A stretch of 64,000 nucleotides of DNA, taken from assembly GCF_014356525.2 (NCBI RefSeq), contig NC_052515.1, positions 25,966,065 through 26,030,064 of the forward strand, written 5' to 3'. Source of the DNA: Nilaparvata lugens (Eukaryota; Arthropoda; Insecta; Hemiptera; Delphacidae). Each line of letters opens with the position of its first letter. Position 1 is the first letter of the stretch. The notes under the pieces were generated by a model. It did no database searches, was not told the DNA's origin, and worked only from the letters and a program-made list of their open reading frames with translations. A program made the position numbers and the translations under genes. This document shows, piece by piece, positions 22,761 to 35,330 of the stretch.

Positions 22761-23986
22761 GGAGTCTGGTATAGAAAAGTAGGTCCATACATTTTTAGGT
22801 GTTTGTACTAGCTACTTTCTAGTGAATAAATTGAAAGATTCAATTACACAAAACACAAAGAATTTTTACAAGTTATTTGTTCATTTTCTGGCTATGTGAT
22901 GATGACCACGCATGCTTGAACCTATCTAAGCTTCATGAGGTATCAAATTAATACTTGAGAAAAATTTGGTTGAAAATTCGCCTTGGAAATTTATCTGGAC
23001 GATGCCAAAATGAAAACTTGGAGATAATTTTTTGTTTATCATGTATGGATTTGGATACGATCTTAGCTGAATTTTCTAATAGACCCAAGCATATTTGGGC
23101 GCAAACTCCCAGGGTGCTCACGACCAGAAAAAGAAAAAAACACTTATAGAAATGAATAGTCTTAATTCAACAGGTTTTATGAATTGACTGAGAGGAATAA
23201 GGCTGATAAGAATTTGATTTCAAAGCTCATCAGATTTGAAACGTTTCTAGCTCTGTCGTTCTTGGTATAAATGAATAATTATTTCATTGTATCGTCGTAT
23301 ACTCTTCTCAGGGCAATAAAATAACGTGGGAGAGTGGCTGAATCAGTAGTCCACGCCTCCAAACCCAAGGAGCTGTCTGATTAGTCGCCATTTTACGTTC
23401 ACAGCTCACTACCAATAGGAAGCAAGCAGTTTGAGAACGTCACATGCAAGTCATTTGTTTGGAACATGACTCACAGTAACGAGGTCTTTCCTATATCTCT
23501 TGTATCTCAAATTAGTTCTTCCTTCCTCCGCTAGAATTATTTTTTTGTAAAATTACAATAATTATAAAGTTATATCTTGACATAGCGTTTAAACAATAAT
23601 AGGTCTGCTATCGATTTTTACAATATGTTTAAGGACAGTAGGCCTAAGTCAAACTAGAAAAATAGACAGTTGATCCCAAAATTGGGTCTATCTATGAGCA
23701 CCAAATTGCTAAAATCTGCCCTGAATTACGGTAAGTCTAATAATATGATATTGTATTTCTAAGGAGATAAATTCGTGTTAGTACAATTTGTTTCGTGAAT
23801 TAATCAGTGTGCATGAGCCTTCAGTTGAAAAAAAAGTATTGACCTAAATTACTGAGGATATAAATTCATAGCTAGCTGTAACATCAAAATAAGATAAAGT
23901 TTTTAGAGTGAATATATTGATGTTATGAAACTTTTCCATAATAATTGAAGAGACTTAGGATTTTGTTTTGAATATTTTGAATGATA

Positions 23987-24402
23987 TCCTATTATATTAA
24001 GGGAGCAATTTCTGTATTTATATATCTGGTTATTTTTATATCTGGCTAATTCTATATCTGGCTATTTCTATATCTGGTTATTTATGTTTAACGGATCTCG
24101 AAAACGGCTATAACGATTTTCACAAAATTTGGAACATACTAGGTTTATGATATAAAGATTCGATTGCACTAGGTCTCATCGTTAAGAAAACTCGCTGATC
24201 GACATTAAAAGGATAATTCATCCTTGGCTGAAACAGCTGTGGATAGTAAAAAAGAGAGTATGTGAAAAATCAAAATATCGCATCCCCGAAATTCATAAGA
24301 TGACGTACAGCCAGCTGTAAGATATAAACACGATCATTTTAGAGAATTGTGTTCTGTTTATCAATAAATAAAAATAACGAGCGAAGCTCGGTGCCCCTAT
24401 AT
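23987..24402 (+). mobile_element. Helitron-like family P, copy B only
   Basis: Starts TCCTATTATATTAAGG after A23986 and ends CGAAGCTCGGTGCCCCTATAT before T24403. The uninterrupted site is present in copy A (ATGATA/TAATATATTAC near 861-875), so insertion fell between A and T without clear target duplication. CGAGCGAAGCTCG forms a perfect 5-bp stem hairpin with a GAA loop about 17 bp from the 3' end. Confidence 0.75.
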
Positions 24403-24771
24403 TGATATATTACATAATATAACAATATTACTCTTACATCGTAATATTTTTGAGCCATAGCATCTGATAAATTTGGATAACTCAATATCTTTGTTTTTGT
24501 TTTTTCTTGTAATATTGTACTGTTGTTTATAAGAAACAATAAATTCTATTCTATATTGACAAAGTATTTTCAATTAACAAAACAAGAATTAAAATAATAT
24601 TGTAATTCAAGACACTATGAGACGAATTCCAAAAATTCTAATTTTAATTTACAAGCAAAATTACTCAAGTCACTGAGCTTCAAGAACGAAATGAGAACTA
24701 GTGTTAACCATTGTACTTCAGGACACTATTAGACAAATTCCCAACATTCCCCGAGATATTTTAATCATATC

Positions 24772-25042
24772 TCACGCCTTGAGATCTAGAACAGGGACGA
24801 CTTGGATTCCAAACAATTCCACACAGACGAACTCTGTGTTCTGAGTTTTAATGAGGTCGTAAATCAGGGAAAGATTGGAGATATTAGAGTAGAAAAGATA
24901 GCCAGGAGTGTTCACCAGCCTTATACTCCGGAAATAGCGTGATACAAATCTTATGTTTCTCATCTTCATTGGTAGAGAAGTTTGGTGAAGGTGAACAAAA
25001 CTATTCAATTGACTCTGTGCATACGGCGAAACGTTCAGAATT
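24772..25042 (-). CDS. Candidate terminal exon or gene fragment, copy B
   Basis: Counterpart of the ORF at 1224-1494, with the same stop and the same possible AG acceptor after a pyrimidine tract. Four codons differ from copy A (Tyr/His, Ser/Leu, Lys/Met, Ser/Phe) and there is no synonymous change. Divergence here is about 2%, somewhat lower than in the surrounding duplicated DNA. The function is not recognised. Confidence 0.25.
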
Positions 25043-25261
25043 CTTGAGAGTTGAGAGAGGTGGGGGGTTTGTCAGACGATTAAGATCACGCTAAATGTGC
25101 CATGAATGGTGTAGTCACGTGAGGAGGGATGGAAGTTTTGTTTGTTAACATCTGGATTTCAGTCATGCATCTCATTTCAACAGTAGACAGAGTGTTTTGA
25201 AAGTATGTCATATTACAAGTTCTCTTGAAGTACCGTATAAATTTAATCATTATTATTCATT

Positions 25262-25412
25262 AAGGCCGTTCGCACAGTGACAGTTTAACTAAATTTCATT
25301 TTAAACTGGATTAAATCTGTATCAAGTCTGGTTTGTTATAATGTGTTTCATTTTGAGTTTAAGCCACCAGCTGATTGAATCGAGTTCAAGCCTTGACTGT
25401 GCAAACGGCCTT
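25262..25412 (+). mobile_element. MITE family M2, complete, copy B only
   Basis: Inverted ends AAGGCCGTTCGCACAGTGAC and the reverse complement of GACTGTGCAAACGGCCTTAA. It lies between two stretches that are contiguous in copy A apart from that copy's own LINE insert. It inserted in TTA/TAA-rich sequence. Confidence 0.75.
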
Positions 25413-26215
25413 AAATCATCTTTCATGATTCATTTAGTCATCTGATTAGCATTAAAGCATTTCCAGGTTTTCTTTTCTAACGCTTCCTATTATGGATAGT
25501 AGCTTTCTATTATGGATACGAGTCATACCCGTATAGGAAATTCATATTCTAATATTTAATTATTTCAATTAAATGTCAATAATATATTAGTGTTTTTATC
25601 TATAAGTTTCATATTGCAAAGTTTCCATAATTATTATCTTTTCTTTGTTTCTTTTTTCTTTTCTTCTTGAATTCTTCAGTATTAGTTACATACGTCTTTC
25701 TTCTTCTTTTATCTGCTATATTATTGTTTCATTTGCAAGGTTTCCCATTTCTTTTTGTATCTTGTTTTTTTTTCTAAAACTCAATAGTATATTAGTTAAG
25801 TTATTTTATTTTCATTTTAATGTATTGTTTTTTCAAATTTTATGCTCAATGTGTGTTATGAGGGCAATAATGGAATTCAGTTCCTGGTGCCCTCAAATAT
25901 GTAAATTTTCAAATAAATAATAAATAAATAAATTAGAAGAGGAATTACCCGATGATATTTATATTTTAGAAAAGGAATAATCTATGATATTTATATTCTC
26001 TATTCTATGATCTTAGAAGAGGAAAAACAGACAAACCTTTTAAAAGAAATTGAAATCCTCTCCAAATTCAGATGAAAATAATTTAGTTGTAGATTCTTGT
26101 TAGTAATCATCAATTTCGTCTCAAATATATTTTATTCGTCAAAAAATAATATCTTCTCATGTTTAAAAAATGAATTTTTATTGATTGACATTTAATATTC
26201 TGGTAACACATTATA

Positions 26216-26620
26216 ACTAGTAGTTCTGTGAACAGTAGACCTCACGCAGTATTCTCATTCACAAGTACCTGATTGAAACTATAGACCTTATGGAAATACA
26301 GCAATAGACTGGCTTCTCCACACATCTGTGTAATCACTTGTCAGCTGATTTATGATGAATAATTCTATAGTCTGATTTTTACTCTAATATTGGCGTTTGA
26401 AGGAGGCTCCTTTTCCCTTTTATATTATCCTTGAAATGCAAAATTTCCAAAAACCTTGTATATACGTCGACGTGCAATTAAAAAAGGAACATACCTGTCA
26501 AATTTCATGAAAATCTATCACCGCGATTTGCCGTAAATGCGCAACATATAAACATTTAAACATTAAGAGAAATGCCGAATCGTCGACTTGAATCTTAGAC
26601 CTCACTCCGCTCGGTCAATT
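26216..26620 (+). repeat. Repeat family R, short form (copy B)
   Basis: Counterpart of 2963-3367 inherited through the duplication. It ends CACTCCGCTCGGTCAATT. Confidence 0.8.
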
Positions 26621-27060
26621 ATTACTTAATAACCTACTTCAAGACAGCAAAATTTGGCAACAGTGCAGAGGTGGACAAGGATAGATCTATCTGCGTTGTC
26701 TAATAACAGACCAAAATTATTGAACTGTGTGTAGACCATGTTCTTAATATGTGAGACGAGAATATCGCAGTTATCTACTGCCGAATAACAATTTAAGTGT
26801 CCTTCTTCCTGAAAATAATTGGAGCATGGAAATTCTGATCAATTATATTACATGAAGTCGTGTGTAGAATAATTATTGTTCATTTTCAGTCACGTCTATA
26901 TTATATAACTCTAATTACGAATCATTCATGAACTTACAAAACGAAGACATGTATGGTTTGGAATAACGTGAACCACATCTACCTTATTGTAGAAGATTTG
27001 CAGCTGAATTATTGTAGAATTTCAGCAATTGAGAGTGAGAAGATTGATAAATGATATTAG

Positions 27061-27213
27061 TGCCGGTTGTACAAAAGCCGGATAAAGTTTTAACCGTGAT
27101 TAAATTAACGAGAACCAATCAGAGAAGCCGTCTTTTCTAGAAGGCCTTCTCTGATTGGTTCTCGTGGAATTAATCATTGTTAAAATTTAACCGGCTTTTG
27201 TGCAACCGGGCCA
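27061..27213. mobile_element. MITE family M1 (copy B)
   Basis: Counterpart of 3864-4016, also 153 bp and flanked by TAG. It has accumulated a few substitutions, including one in the left terminus (GGTTGTACA). Confidence 0.85.
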
Positions 27214-27486
27214 TAGTCTTTTGCTCACATCTACTTTATTGTGAAATTTGTAGCTGAGTGATTGTAGCATTCAAGCCAAGTGAAAAGATTGATTATTGTC
27301 ATTCTCTGTTGTTAAGAATGTGCACACCTGGCCAAGAAGTATACAAACGTAAACTACTCTCAACGAGAGTAATAATACTGAATTAAATGGGAATAACTAA
27401 GGCAAGAGGGTGATAATTCCACACTCAAATGCAAAATTAGACGCTTGAATGCATCATCAAACACCATCTTGTTCAGAGAAATATAT

Positions 27487-27915
27487 TGCTGTGACAAAAG
27501 AAGAATTTAACTGACTTTATGTGACGAGGCACCTGTGTTTCTTACTGTGTCGAAATTCCCAAAACTGAAATACCTCTCCCATGAATGCTAAAAGTACTGT
27601 ATAATATGTGATACAAATACTTTTAAATAATGCTATATATGTCTCTCACTTTCTAGAATTACACTTATTATTCAGAAATGAGGTCGTTCTCTTTCAAGTT
27701 CTGCTGTGACAAAAGAAAAATTTAACTCACTTTATGTGACGGGTCACCTGTGTTTCTTACTGTGTCAAAATTCCTAAAACTAAAATACCTTTTCCATGCA
27801 TGCCAAAAGTACAGTATAATATGTGATACAAATACTTCTAAATAATGCTATATACGTCTCTCACTTTCTAGAATTACACTTATTATTCAGAAATGCGGTC
27901 GTTTTCTTTCAAGTT
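27487..27915 (+). repeat. 215-bp tandem duplication (copy B)
   Basis: Two units starting at 27487 and 27702, equivalent to those at 4293 and 4651 but without the MITE. Confidence 0.8.
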
Positions 27916-28232
27916 TTGCAACACCATTATTAATGTCATGGAAACTCCAAATCACGCCACAGAAATTACTGGACAAACTCATAACTCATTAAGGCAACTA
28001 TAGCGCTTGTACCAGAATTCTTCAAACAATTACAAAGTTTACAAGACAACTCTTGAAACTACAGCAATTTGAGAAGCAGGAAAATATGGTCGACACTACA
28101 CTTAAAACTGAACAAATTAGGTTAGAGCAAGTACTGTAAGTTTTGCTTCTGAGAGTTCGAGTAATCTATTCATAGGAAAGATGGAAATGAGGCTCGAAAA
28201 TGTTCTAGCGAAGAGAATGGTAGCATAATTGT

Positions 28233-29147
28233 ATATTAAGCGAGCAATTTCTGTATAAATCTGGTTATTTTTATATCTGGCTATTTTTATATCTGGTTAT
28301 TTATGTTTTACGAATCTCGAAAACTGCTCTAACGATTTTCACGAAATTTGGAACATAGAAGGTTTATGATATGAAGATTCGATTACACTAGGTCTCATTC
28401 TTTGGAAAACTCGCTGAACGATATTGAAAGGATAATTCATCCTTGGAAAACAGATGATAATTTCGTCGTCTCTTGATAACAAAAGATGCGTGTGCCTGTG
28501 TGGAAGAGAGACAGAATTATTTCCAGCTGTGTAATCATAATCAATCAGCGAGAAATTTTATCTAGCTTTTTAATCGATTTAATCATCATAATCTGATTTG
28601 TAGACATGACATGATAATCCTCCTAAACTACAGTATATCATAATTTTCAAAGTTGATCATTATTTGACAATTTCAAGTGATTACTGAGTGTTATTTTGTT
28701 ATCCAATTTGGTTTGTATATAATCTAAATTATAATTTTTTGTTTCCAAATGTTTGAACAGAAAATTGAACCGGAATTCAAATGTATGGAACATAACCTAC
28801 TTTCTGGACAATACATTCCAAAGATTTCTATAAATTGTTCAAAAGCAATAAACTGCAGGAACTCCTGAGCGAGCCTATAAAGATTTATCGAAATTGTATT
28901 CTAGAAAACCACGACCAGACTTATATATTTCAACTCTCATGCTTTACCGATTGCAGCCAAGCCGAGGCAAATCGTTATTCATTAAAAAATAACGTCAGAT
29001 AAACAATTTATAGTATATAAATCAAAATTCGGGAAAAAACAGTTTTGGGCTGTGCCTGTTAGTACTTCCCCAATCATTTTAAAGAATTGTGTTCGGTTTA
29101 TCAAAATTCAATAAATAAATAACGAGCGAAGCTCGGTGCCCCGATAT
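28233..29147 (+). mobile_element. Helitron-like family P (copy B)
   Basis: Counterpart of 5183-5925. It has lost the first eight or so bases and carries about 210 extra bases (about 28805-29015) that copy A lacks. The end hairpin is CGAGCGAAGCTCG, intact here but mutated in copy A (CGAGCAAAGCTCG). Confidence 0.65.
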
Positions 29148-29317
29148 TATGAATTGTACGTGAAAAACAAACTTATCTGGGACTGGCCATCTGGCAATTT
29201 GGAAGAAATATAGCACAAGGATTGCCTTATTATTTTATCAACAAATGTTATTACATCATTGTCATTTGTATCGTAAATTTTTTTTCTCTTTTTGTGTAGT
29301 TGAGAAGTTGATATTGT

Positions 29318-29640
29318 GGTAATTAAATAAAAATACTAAGAAATTGTCAAAAACCACAGATTTATTGATACTTAGAAAGACCGGTTTCGGTTGTTAAACC
29401 ATAGTCAATCTCTGATAAACTAAAACTAAATATAAGAACAGAAGACCGGTTTCGGTTGTTAAACCATAGTCAATCTCTGATAAACTAAAACTAAATATAA
29501 GAACAGCAGAATTTATATTAGTAGGCGAGTACTGCAATTGGTCAAGTGCATGAGCGCCTGCCATTGGCCCAGTTGGACAGTCTCCTCTCACTTAACGGTG
29601 TTACAAAATGGCGGCTTAAGCAGCAGACTCGCCATGATAA
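29318..29640 (-). repeat. SINE-like repeat Z with 65-bp tandem unit, copy B only
   Basis: Contains two tandem copies (29381 and 29446) of a 65-bp unit beginning CCGGTTTCGGTTGTTAAACC. Then comes GCCTGCCATTGGCCCAGTTG. A diverged relative is at 38165-38360. Copy A lacks it. The ACCGGTTTCGG text and AATAAAAATAC flank suggest a retroposon 3' end on the minus strand, but its limits are uncertain. Confidence 0.45.
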
Positions 29641-30148
29641 CAAAATTTACTTTAAGTACAAAATTATTTTTTTCTATTTGTCAATACTATAGCCATCTAG
29701 TCTAGAAACTAATGAGCAAATTTTTTTCTATCCTAAAATACTACTTGAATTGATAAAGGATAAAATAAATTAAAAGAATAATTTAAAGAATAAAGGGTGC
29801 TATAAGATTTATTTTGTTCTATTAATTTAAAAGCAGCCCATGTCAATAAGTGTTTCACTACTTGAATGTATAAAATAGATTGAAATTTCCTGTATGGAGT
29901 ACCCTGTTCATAGAAATTCAAGTGCGGATGAATAAAATATTATTGAAACTTTAAATTTGTCCGTATCCTGTGATGGGACAAACAAGTTAAAGAAGAAGTT
30001 GAAGTGTGTATTTCATAGATATTTGTTAAAAGAATCGAGGGAATATCGTTCATTAGATGATTATTAATTTTCTATTCAATCTTATCTCACTCTAATCTAG
30101 TTTTATCAGAGTATGATCAAGCTGAGTATAAGACCACGACTACAACAT

Positions 30149-30433
30149 TAAGGCTAGGTACACACCAGTTAGTCAAGACAGGACAAGACACGTTTAGTCA
30201 CAATACTTCACATAGTTGCTTATGAAGACATGTCTAATTGCAATGACTAATCGGTGTGTGTTGCTTCATGAGCAACTATGTGAAGTATTGTGACTAATCG
30301 TGACTAGTCTTGTCTTGACTAACTGGTGTGTGCCCACCCTAATCAGTGTGTGTTGCTTCATAAGCAACTATGTGAAGTATTGTGACTAATCGTGACTAGG
30401 CTTGTCTTGACTAACTGGTATGTGCCTACCCAA
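30149..30433. mobile_element. MITE family M3 (copy B)
   Basis: Counterpart of 6423-6698, with its duplicated right arm (period 93 bp). Confidence 0.78.
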
Positions 30434-30578
30434 ATATTGAACTTCTTGTTTTGTAATTTTAAGGCTAGCTAGTACAGGAAATATAGAAATTGGAGGTTAG
30501 AAACTGCTGTATTGAAAGTAAAATTTCAAGTGAATCATTTTTATTGTATGTCAAATTGATAGGTTATTGTAGTGGATA

Positions 30579-30797
30579 CTATAGTGAGGTCCACGTTATA
30601 ATGACAGTATTTGTTCAACTTCGGTTTTGCTATCCTTGTCTATCATTCGACAAAGACGGTGGTACTATCCTTTTCTAGGTCCACAAAGATGACAATTATG
30701 TTTTTGACAGAGTGGAAATAAATTAATTAATGCGAGAGTCGGCATCGCTATTCTTCTATCTTTATTCACTGTCATTATAACGTGGACCACACTATAG
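30579..30797. mobile_element. MITE family M4 (copy B)
   Basis: Counterpart of 6838-7058. The right end reads ATAACGTGGACCACACTATAG. Confidence 0.82.
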
Positions 30798-31179
30798 ACA
30801 ACACGGACACTAGCAAAAAAAGCTGGTGGTAAATTTATGATCTTGAGAGGATCAAACCCAATATCTCTTTGAACAAGATTTCAAATCAATAACAACTACA
30901 AAGTTATCCCATAACCGTTTACAAGCGATAGACCACGCGAGTACATACTAAAAACTTTTTTCAAAAGAATCTTTCCTTCCTCAATACAACAGTTTCTCCT
31001 CTCCTTCTCCTACATTCACCGATTCATTCCCTTCTTCTAAATCATTCTCTCTTTGTCCGTTTTCTTCTTTCAAGCATCATATTATCCATTTATTTCTCCC
31101 ACACTAGAGTGTTTATTTCGTATTATTTTTCTTCTTCTCATTGTCTTTCTTCCTACCTCTTACCTCTTCCTAGCTCTTG

Positions 31180-31610
31180 CACCAATAATTTTACCTTCTC
31201 TTATTCATCTACTGGTTTTCATTTGATATTTCTCTCCCTTGTCTCTCTGCCTCCACTTCTCTGCTCCTTTGCCTCTTCCTCTACTTCTCGTTCATCTTCT
31301 TCTTTTTTCTACTCCTTCTTCGTCGTCTTCTTTTTCTCTTCTTCTTCTTCTTCGTCTACTTCTTCTTTTTCCTTCTTTTTCTTCTTCTTCTTTTCTTCTT
31401 CTTCTTCTTCTTCTTCTTCTTCTTTTTCTTCTTCTTCTTCTTCTTCTTCTTCTTCTTCTTCTTCTTCTTCTTCTTTTCTTCTTCTTCTTCTTCTTCTTCT
31501 TCTTCTTCTTCTTCTTCTTCTTCTTCTTCTTCTTCTTCTTCTTCTCCACCCTCTTGTGTGTGTGTGCGTGGTGTGTTTGCGTGTGTGTGTGTGTGAAAGG
31601 TGACGCAAAC
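31180..31610 (+). repeat. TTC tract and TG repeat (copy B)
   Basis: Counterpart of 7420-7850 with a different internal TTC structure. The final pure run lies at about 31476-31544. Confidence 0.9.
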
Positions 31611-31824
31611 ACACATTGCGTGAAATTTCATTGTTTCTTGCTTTAAAAACTTTCTATAACTCTATTTTCTAACTTTTTTATTATTTTTTTTTCAGTCTAA
31701 AATATATTCTACTAAATTAAATGAAATTGTTTTTTTTTCAAATATTGATTTATACTTTTTTTATCATATTACTTATTATTCTATTCGAAATATTATTTCC
31801 TTACGTTGTGATGTAGATACATTA

Positions 31825-31927
31825 GAATTGTATAGGAGGGTTAAGTGGGAGAGAGGGCCGCCGGCTGCGCCCTAACTTCACCCTCCAGGTTAAAATAAAG
31901 GCAGCCTATCTATCTATCTATCTATCT
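31825..31927 (+). repeat. Repeat family Q with (TATC)n tail (copy B)
   Basis: Counterpart of 8060-8153. The tail is longer here, about five TATC units against about three in copy A. Confidence 0.6.
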
Positions 31928-32264
31928 TCTTCCTCTTTTTCATCATAAGATCGTTGTCCTTTGCTTTTGTTAGGAAAGGAAAGTTTCTTTCCCTTCTCAT
32001 CCACTTACTCACTATTTCCTCTACCTCTCTCCCCTATTCTCCTTTATCTTGTTCACCCACCCTCTCTCTCCAGCATCCTTTTCTCAAGTGGATCTTCTCG
32101 ACATAATCTGCTGCAACAAGATGCTCTGCCGATAAACATGCAAATATGAAGTCTGAACAGTTTCAACTGTATTGAAAATCAATGGATACTTGTTTCCTTA
32201 ACCTAGTTCAAAGGCAGGCTTCCTCCCTCTTCTGAGATTACATTTTATGGTGAATTCGAAAAGT

Positions 32265-34035
32265 TTATTTCTATCTTCCTTTCTTCCACTGCTTCTTCTT
32301 CTAATGCTTCTTTCTCGTACTCCTCCTTCTTCTTTTTCTTCTTCTTCTCTTCTCATGCTTCTTCTTTTTCTTCTGATTCTTCTTCTTTTTTTTGCTCTTC
32401 TTCTTCTTCTTTCCCTACTTCTTTTTATATTCTTCTCTTCTTCTTCTTCTTATTCCGGTGCCTGCTTCTTCTTCTTCTTATTATTCTTCTCTTCTTCTTC
32501 TCCTTATTCTTCTCCTTTTTTCTCTTCTTTAATCCCTCCTCCTCCATCCTCGTATTTTCCTCCTTTTTCTCCTCCTGCTTCATAACCTCATCCTTCGTCT
32601 TTTTCCAGTCAAACTCCTTCTTTTCCTTCTGATTTATCTTTATCGTCTGCTTCTTCTGCTCCTCATTCCCCGTCTTCTTCTTTCTCTCTTCCTCTCCTCC
32701 TTGCTCTTTTTTCTATTGTTCTCATCCTTCTTCATCTTTCCCATTTTGTCCTTCTTCTCCTCCTCTTTCCATTCTCCTTTTTATCCATCACCTTCTCCTT
32801 CTTCTTCTTTTTCTTCTTCTTTTTTTCTTCTCCTCCTCCTCCTCATCATCCTTCTTCTTCTTCTTCTTCTTCTCCTGTCTTCTTCTTCTTCTTCTCTTCT
32901 TCTTCTTTTCTTTTCTCTTCTTCTTCTTCTTCTCCTACTTCTTTTTCTTCTTCTTCTCTTCTTCTTCTTCTCTTCCTGCTGCTGCTTCTTCTTCTTCTTC
33001 TTCTTCTTCTTCTTCTTCGTTCTCCTTATTCTTCTCCTTTTTTCTCTTCTTTAATCCCTCCTCCTCCATCCTCGTATTTTTCTCCTTTTTCTCCTCCTGC
33101 TTCATAACCTCATCCTTCGTCTTTTTCTAGTCCTACTCCTTCTTTTCCTTCTGATTTATCTTTATCGTCTGCTTCTTCTGCTCCTCCTTCCCCGTCTTCT
33201 TCTTTCTCTCCTCCTCTCCTCCTTGCTCTTTTTTTCTATTGTTCTCATCCTTCTCCATCTTTCCCATTTTGTCCTTCTCTCCTCCTCTTTTCGTTCTCCT
33301 TTTTATCCATCACCTTCCCTTCCTTCTTCTTTTTTCTTTCTTCTTTTTTTCTTCTCCTCCTCCTCCTCATCATCATCATTCTTCTTCTTCTTCTTCTTCT
33401 TTTTCTTCTTCTCCTTCTTCTTCTTCTTCTCTTCTTCTCCTTCTTCTTCTTCTTCTTCTTATTTTTCTCCTTCTTCTCCTGTTCTTCTCCTCATTTCCTT
33501 ATTGCTCCCCTACTCCTCAATACCACCCCTTTCCACTTCTTCTTCTTCTTATTCTTCTCCTTTTTCTTCATATTCTTATCCTTTTCTTCTCCTCCTTTCC
33601 TTATTTCTCCCCCACTCCTCAATACCACCCCCTTCCACTTCTTCTCCTTCTTCTTCTTCTTCTTCTTCTCCAGCTTCTTCTTCTTCTACAGCTTCTTCTT
33701 CTTCTCCTCCTTCTTTTTCTTCTTCTTCTGCTCCTCCTTCTTCTTTTTCTCCTGCTTTTTCTTCTTCTTCTTCGTCTTCTTCTTCTTCTTTTTCTTCTTC
33801 TTCTTATTCTTCTTCTCCTTTTCTTCTTCCCCTTCTCCTTCTTCTTCTTCTCCTATTCCTCCTTTTCTCTCCTCATTGCACCCCTACTCCTCGATACCAC
33901 ACCTTTCCCCTCCATAGGCTAGCTTCCTTCTTTTGTGAGATTACATTTTATGGTGTATTCGAAAAGTTTATCTCTATCTTCCGCTTCTTCTTCTTCTTCT
34001 TCTTCTTTTCCTTCTTCTTCTATTCCTCCTTTTCG
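32265..34035 (+). repeat. Expanded TTC-rich array (copy B)
   Basis: About 1.8 kb of TTC-rich DNA. It includes two direct units of about 522 bp (32501-33022 and from 33023) sharing CTTCTTTAATCCCTCCTCCT. The leader ATTACATTTTATGGTG is present twice (about 32236 and 33942) but only once in copy A (8462). Coding frames through it are Ser/Leu/Phe/Pro nonsense. Confidence 0.9.
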
Positions 34036-35261
34036 CCCCTCACTGCTCCCCTACTCCTCAATACACCCCTTCCCCCTCCCTCAGAAAACTTCTCTCAACA
34101 AATGTTTGTTATTCAAATTCAGAAGCAAAACTTCTGAAATACTATCCCCGATTTCAAATCGCTTCATTCATAACTTATTCTCGCAGCAAAAAATGACTGG
34201 ATTCGAAAGATGAGTTGAATTCCGTCCTCTGCATACATAGAAAAATATATACTATCCTACATTATATTCATATGACCCACGCTCAATATTATATAATCAT
34301 TTTGAGGCGAATATGATATGAGCGTCGAGATTCAACTTTTCCCACACAATCTTTTGAAAAGCGTAAAAGTCTGCCGTACTGAAGCCTCAATGGAAATATT
34401 GGAAAATGTTGGATGTAGGTTTCAGGTTCTGACGACTGAAAGAAGTATATATTATTTCACAAAATATATACTGAGAGAATATATATCATCGTGTTTGTGT
34501 TTTTCATTTCGTTCTGAACAAAATCTCACTCTTTTGGTGTGAAAATATATCCATTTCAGAGTTTTTCCAGCTACTAATGAGATAGTACATAGATCTAGTT
34601 TTGAATCTGATGTATTTTGAGTTTTTTTTTTTTGAGAGGGAAATATGTTATGAGTATAGAGGGGATATAGAGAGAACTAGTTTGGAATCTGATGTGTTCT
34701 TGAAAGGGAAATATGGGACGAGTGTAGAGGGAATAGTAAATTCCCTATCCCTACCCTAACAGAAATTCTATCACGGATTCAGTCAAAGAGTCGGAATTGA
34801 ATCAATATTGGAGGTGGTGAAAATGAAGTGAAAATCAGTACTCACATGAAAAACTGGTATCTCTTGGAGAGGAATATTGAAGAGTACAGTGATTCCTTAC
34901 CTGGAAAAAAGATGAAAAGAGAAATTTAGTATGATCAAGGTTCGAATCTGGACTTGAATGAATTGGAAGTTTTATAATCGAGTTGAGTTAGATATAATTG
35001 ATACTCTATCAGTATCAGTATTTGTATTGGAAACTTCTATTTGTATGACTCTAAAATGCTTCAAAAATATCAAGGATTCTAGGAAACTGGAAATTGGGAT
35101 TGTAACCTCTCTTTAAAATCTTCTAACTTTTTATCTGCTTTTTGGCTTTTAATACAGTTTTTAAAAGCAAATAAGAGCCAGACTATTCATCCTATTGAAC
35201 ATGCTTATGAATTTTAAGATTAATTTAGAATTATAATAAAATAGAATTAATTGTTTATTCG

Positions 35262-35330
35262 ATCACGTGGCGAAGTTTGGACAATAATGTCCACTCTACC
35301 ACTTAACCACGTCGTTAGCAAACAATAAAA
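35262..35330 (-). repeat. Repeat family T-like, tRNA-like head
   Basis: The minus strand reads GCTAACGACGTGGTTAAGTG then GTAGAGTGGACATTATTGTC, then CAAACTTCGCCACGTG. GTGGTTAAGTGGTAGAGTGG resembles a polymerase III A box, so a tRNA-derived SINE is plausible. Relatives are at 58395 and 58560. Confidence 0.45.

Larger units (their letters stand above)
23137..34948 (+). repeat. Large duplication, copy B
   Basis: This is the second direct copy of the block at 1-10271. It is longer because of private insertions (Helitron-like element 23987-24402, MITE 25262-25412, about 210 bp at 28805-29015, a SINE-like insert around 29318-29640, about 120 bp at 29750-29875) and a large expansion of TTC-rich DNA (32265-34035, against 8505-9310 in A). 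Homology starts at the shared text 'cacttatagaaat' and fades after the shared text 'agtatgatcaagg'. The spacer between the copies is about 12.7 kb and includes the gap. Confidence 0.93.

Noticed and set aside
31109..34137. Frames of 90-304 codons in copy B
   Set aside because: Same low-complexity origin as in copy A.
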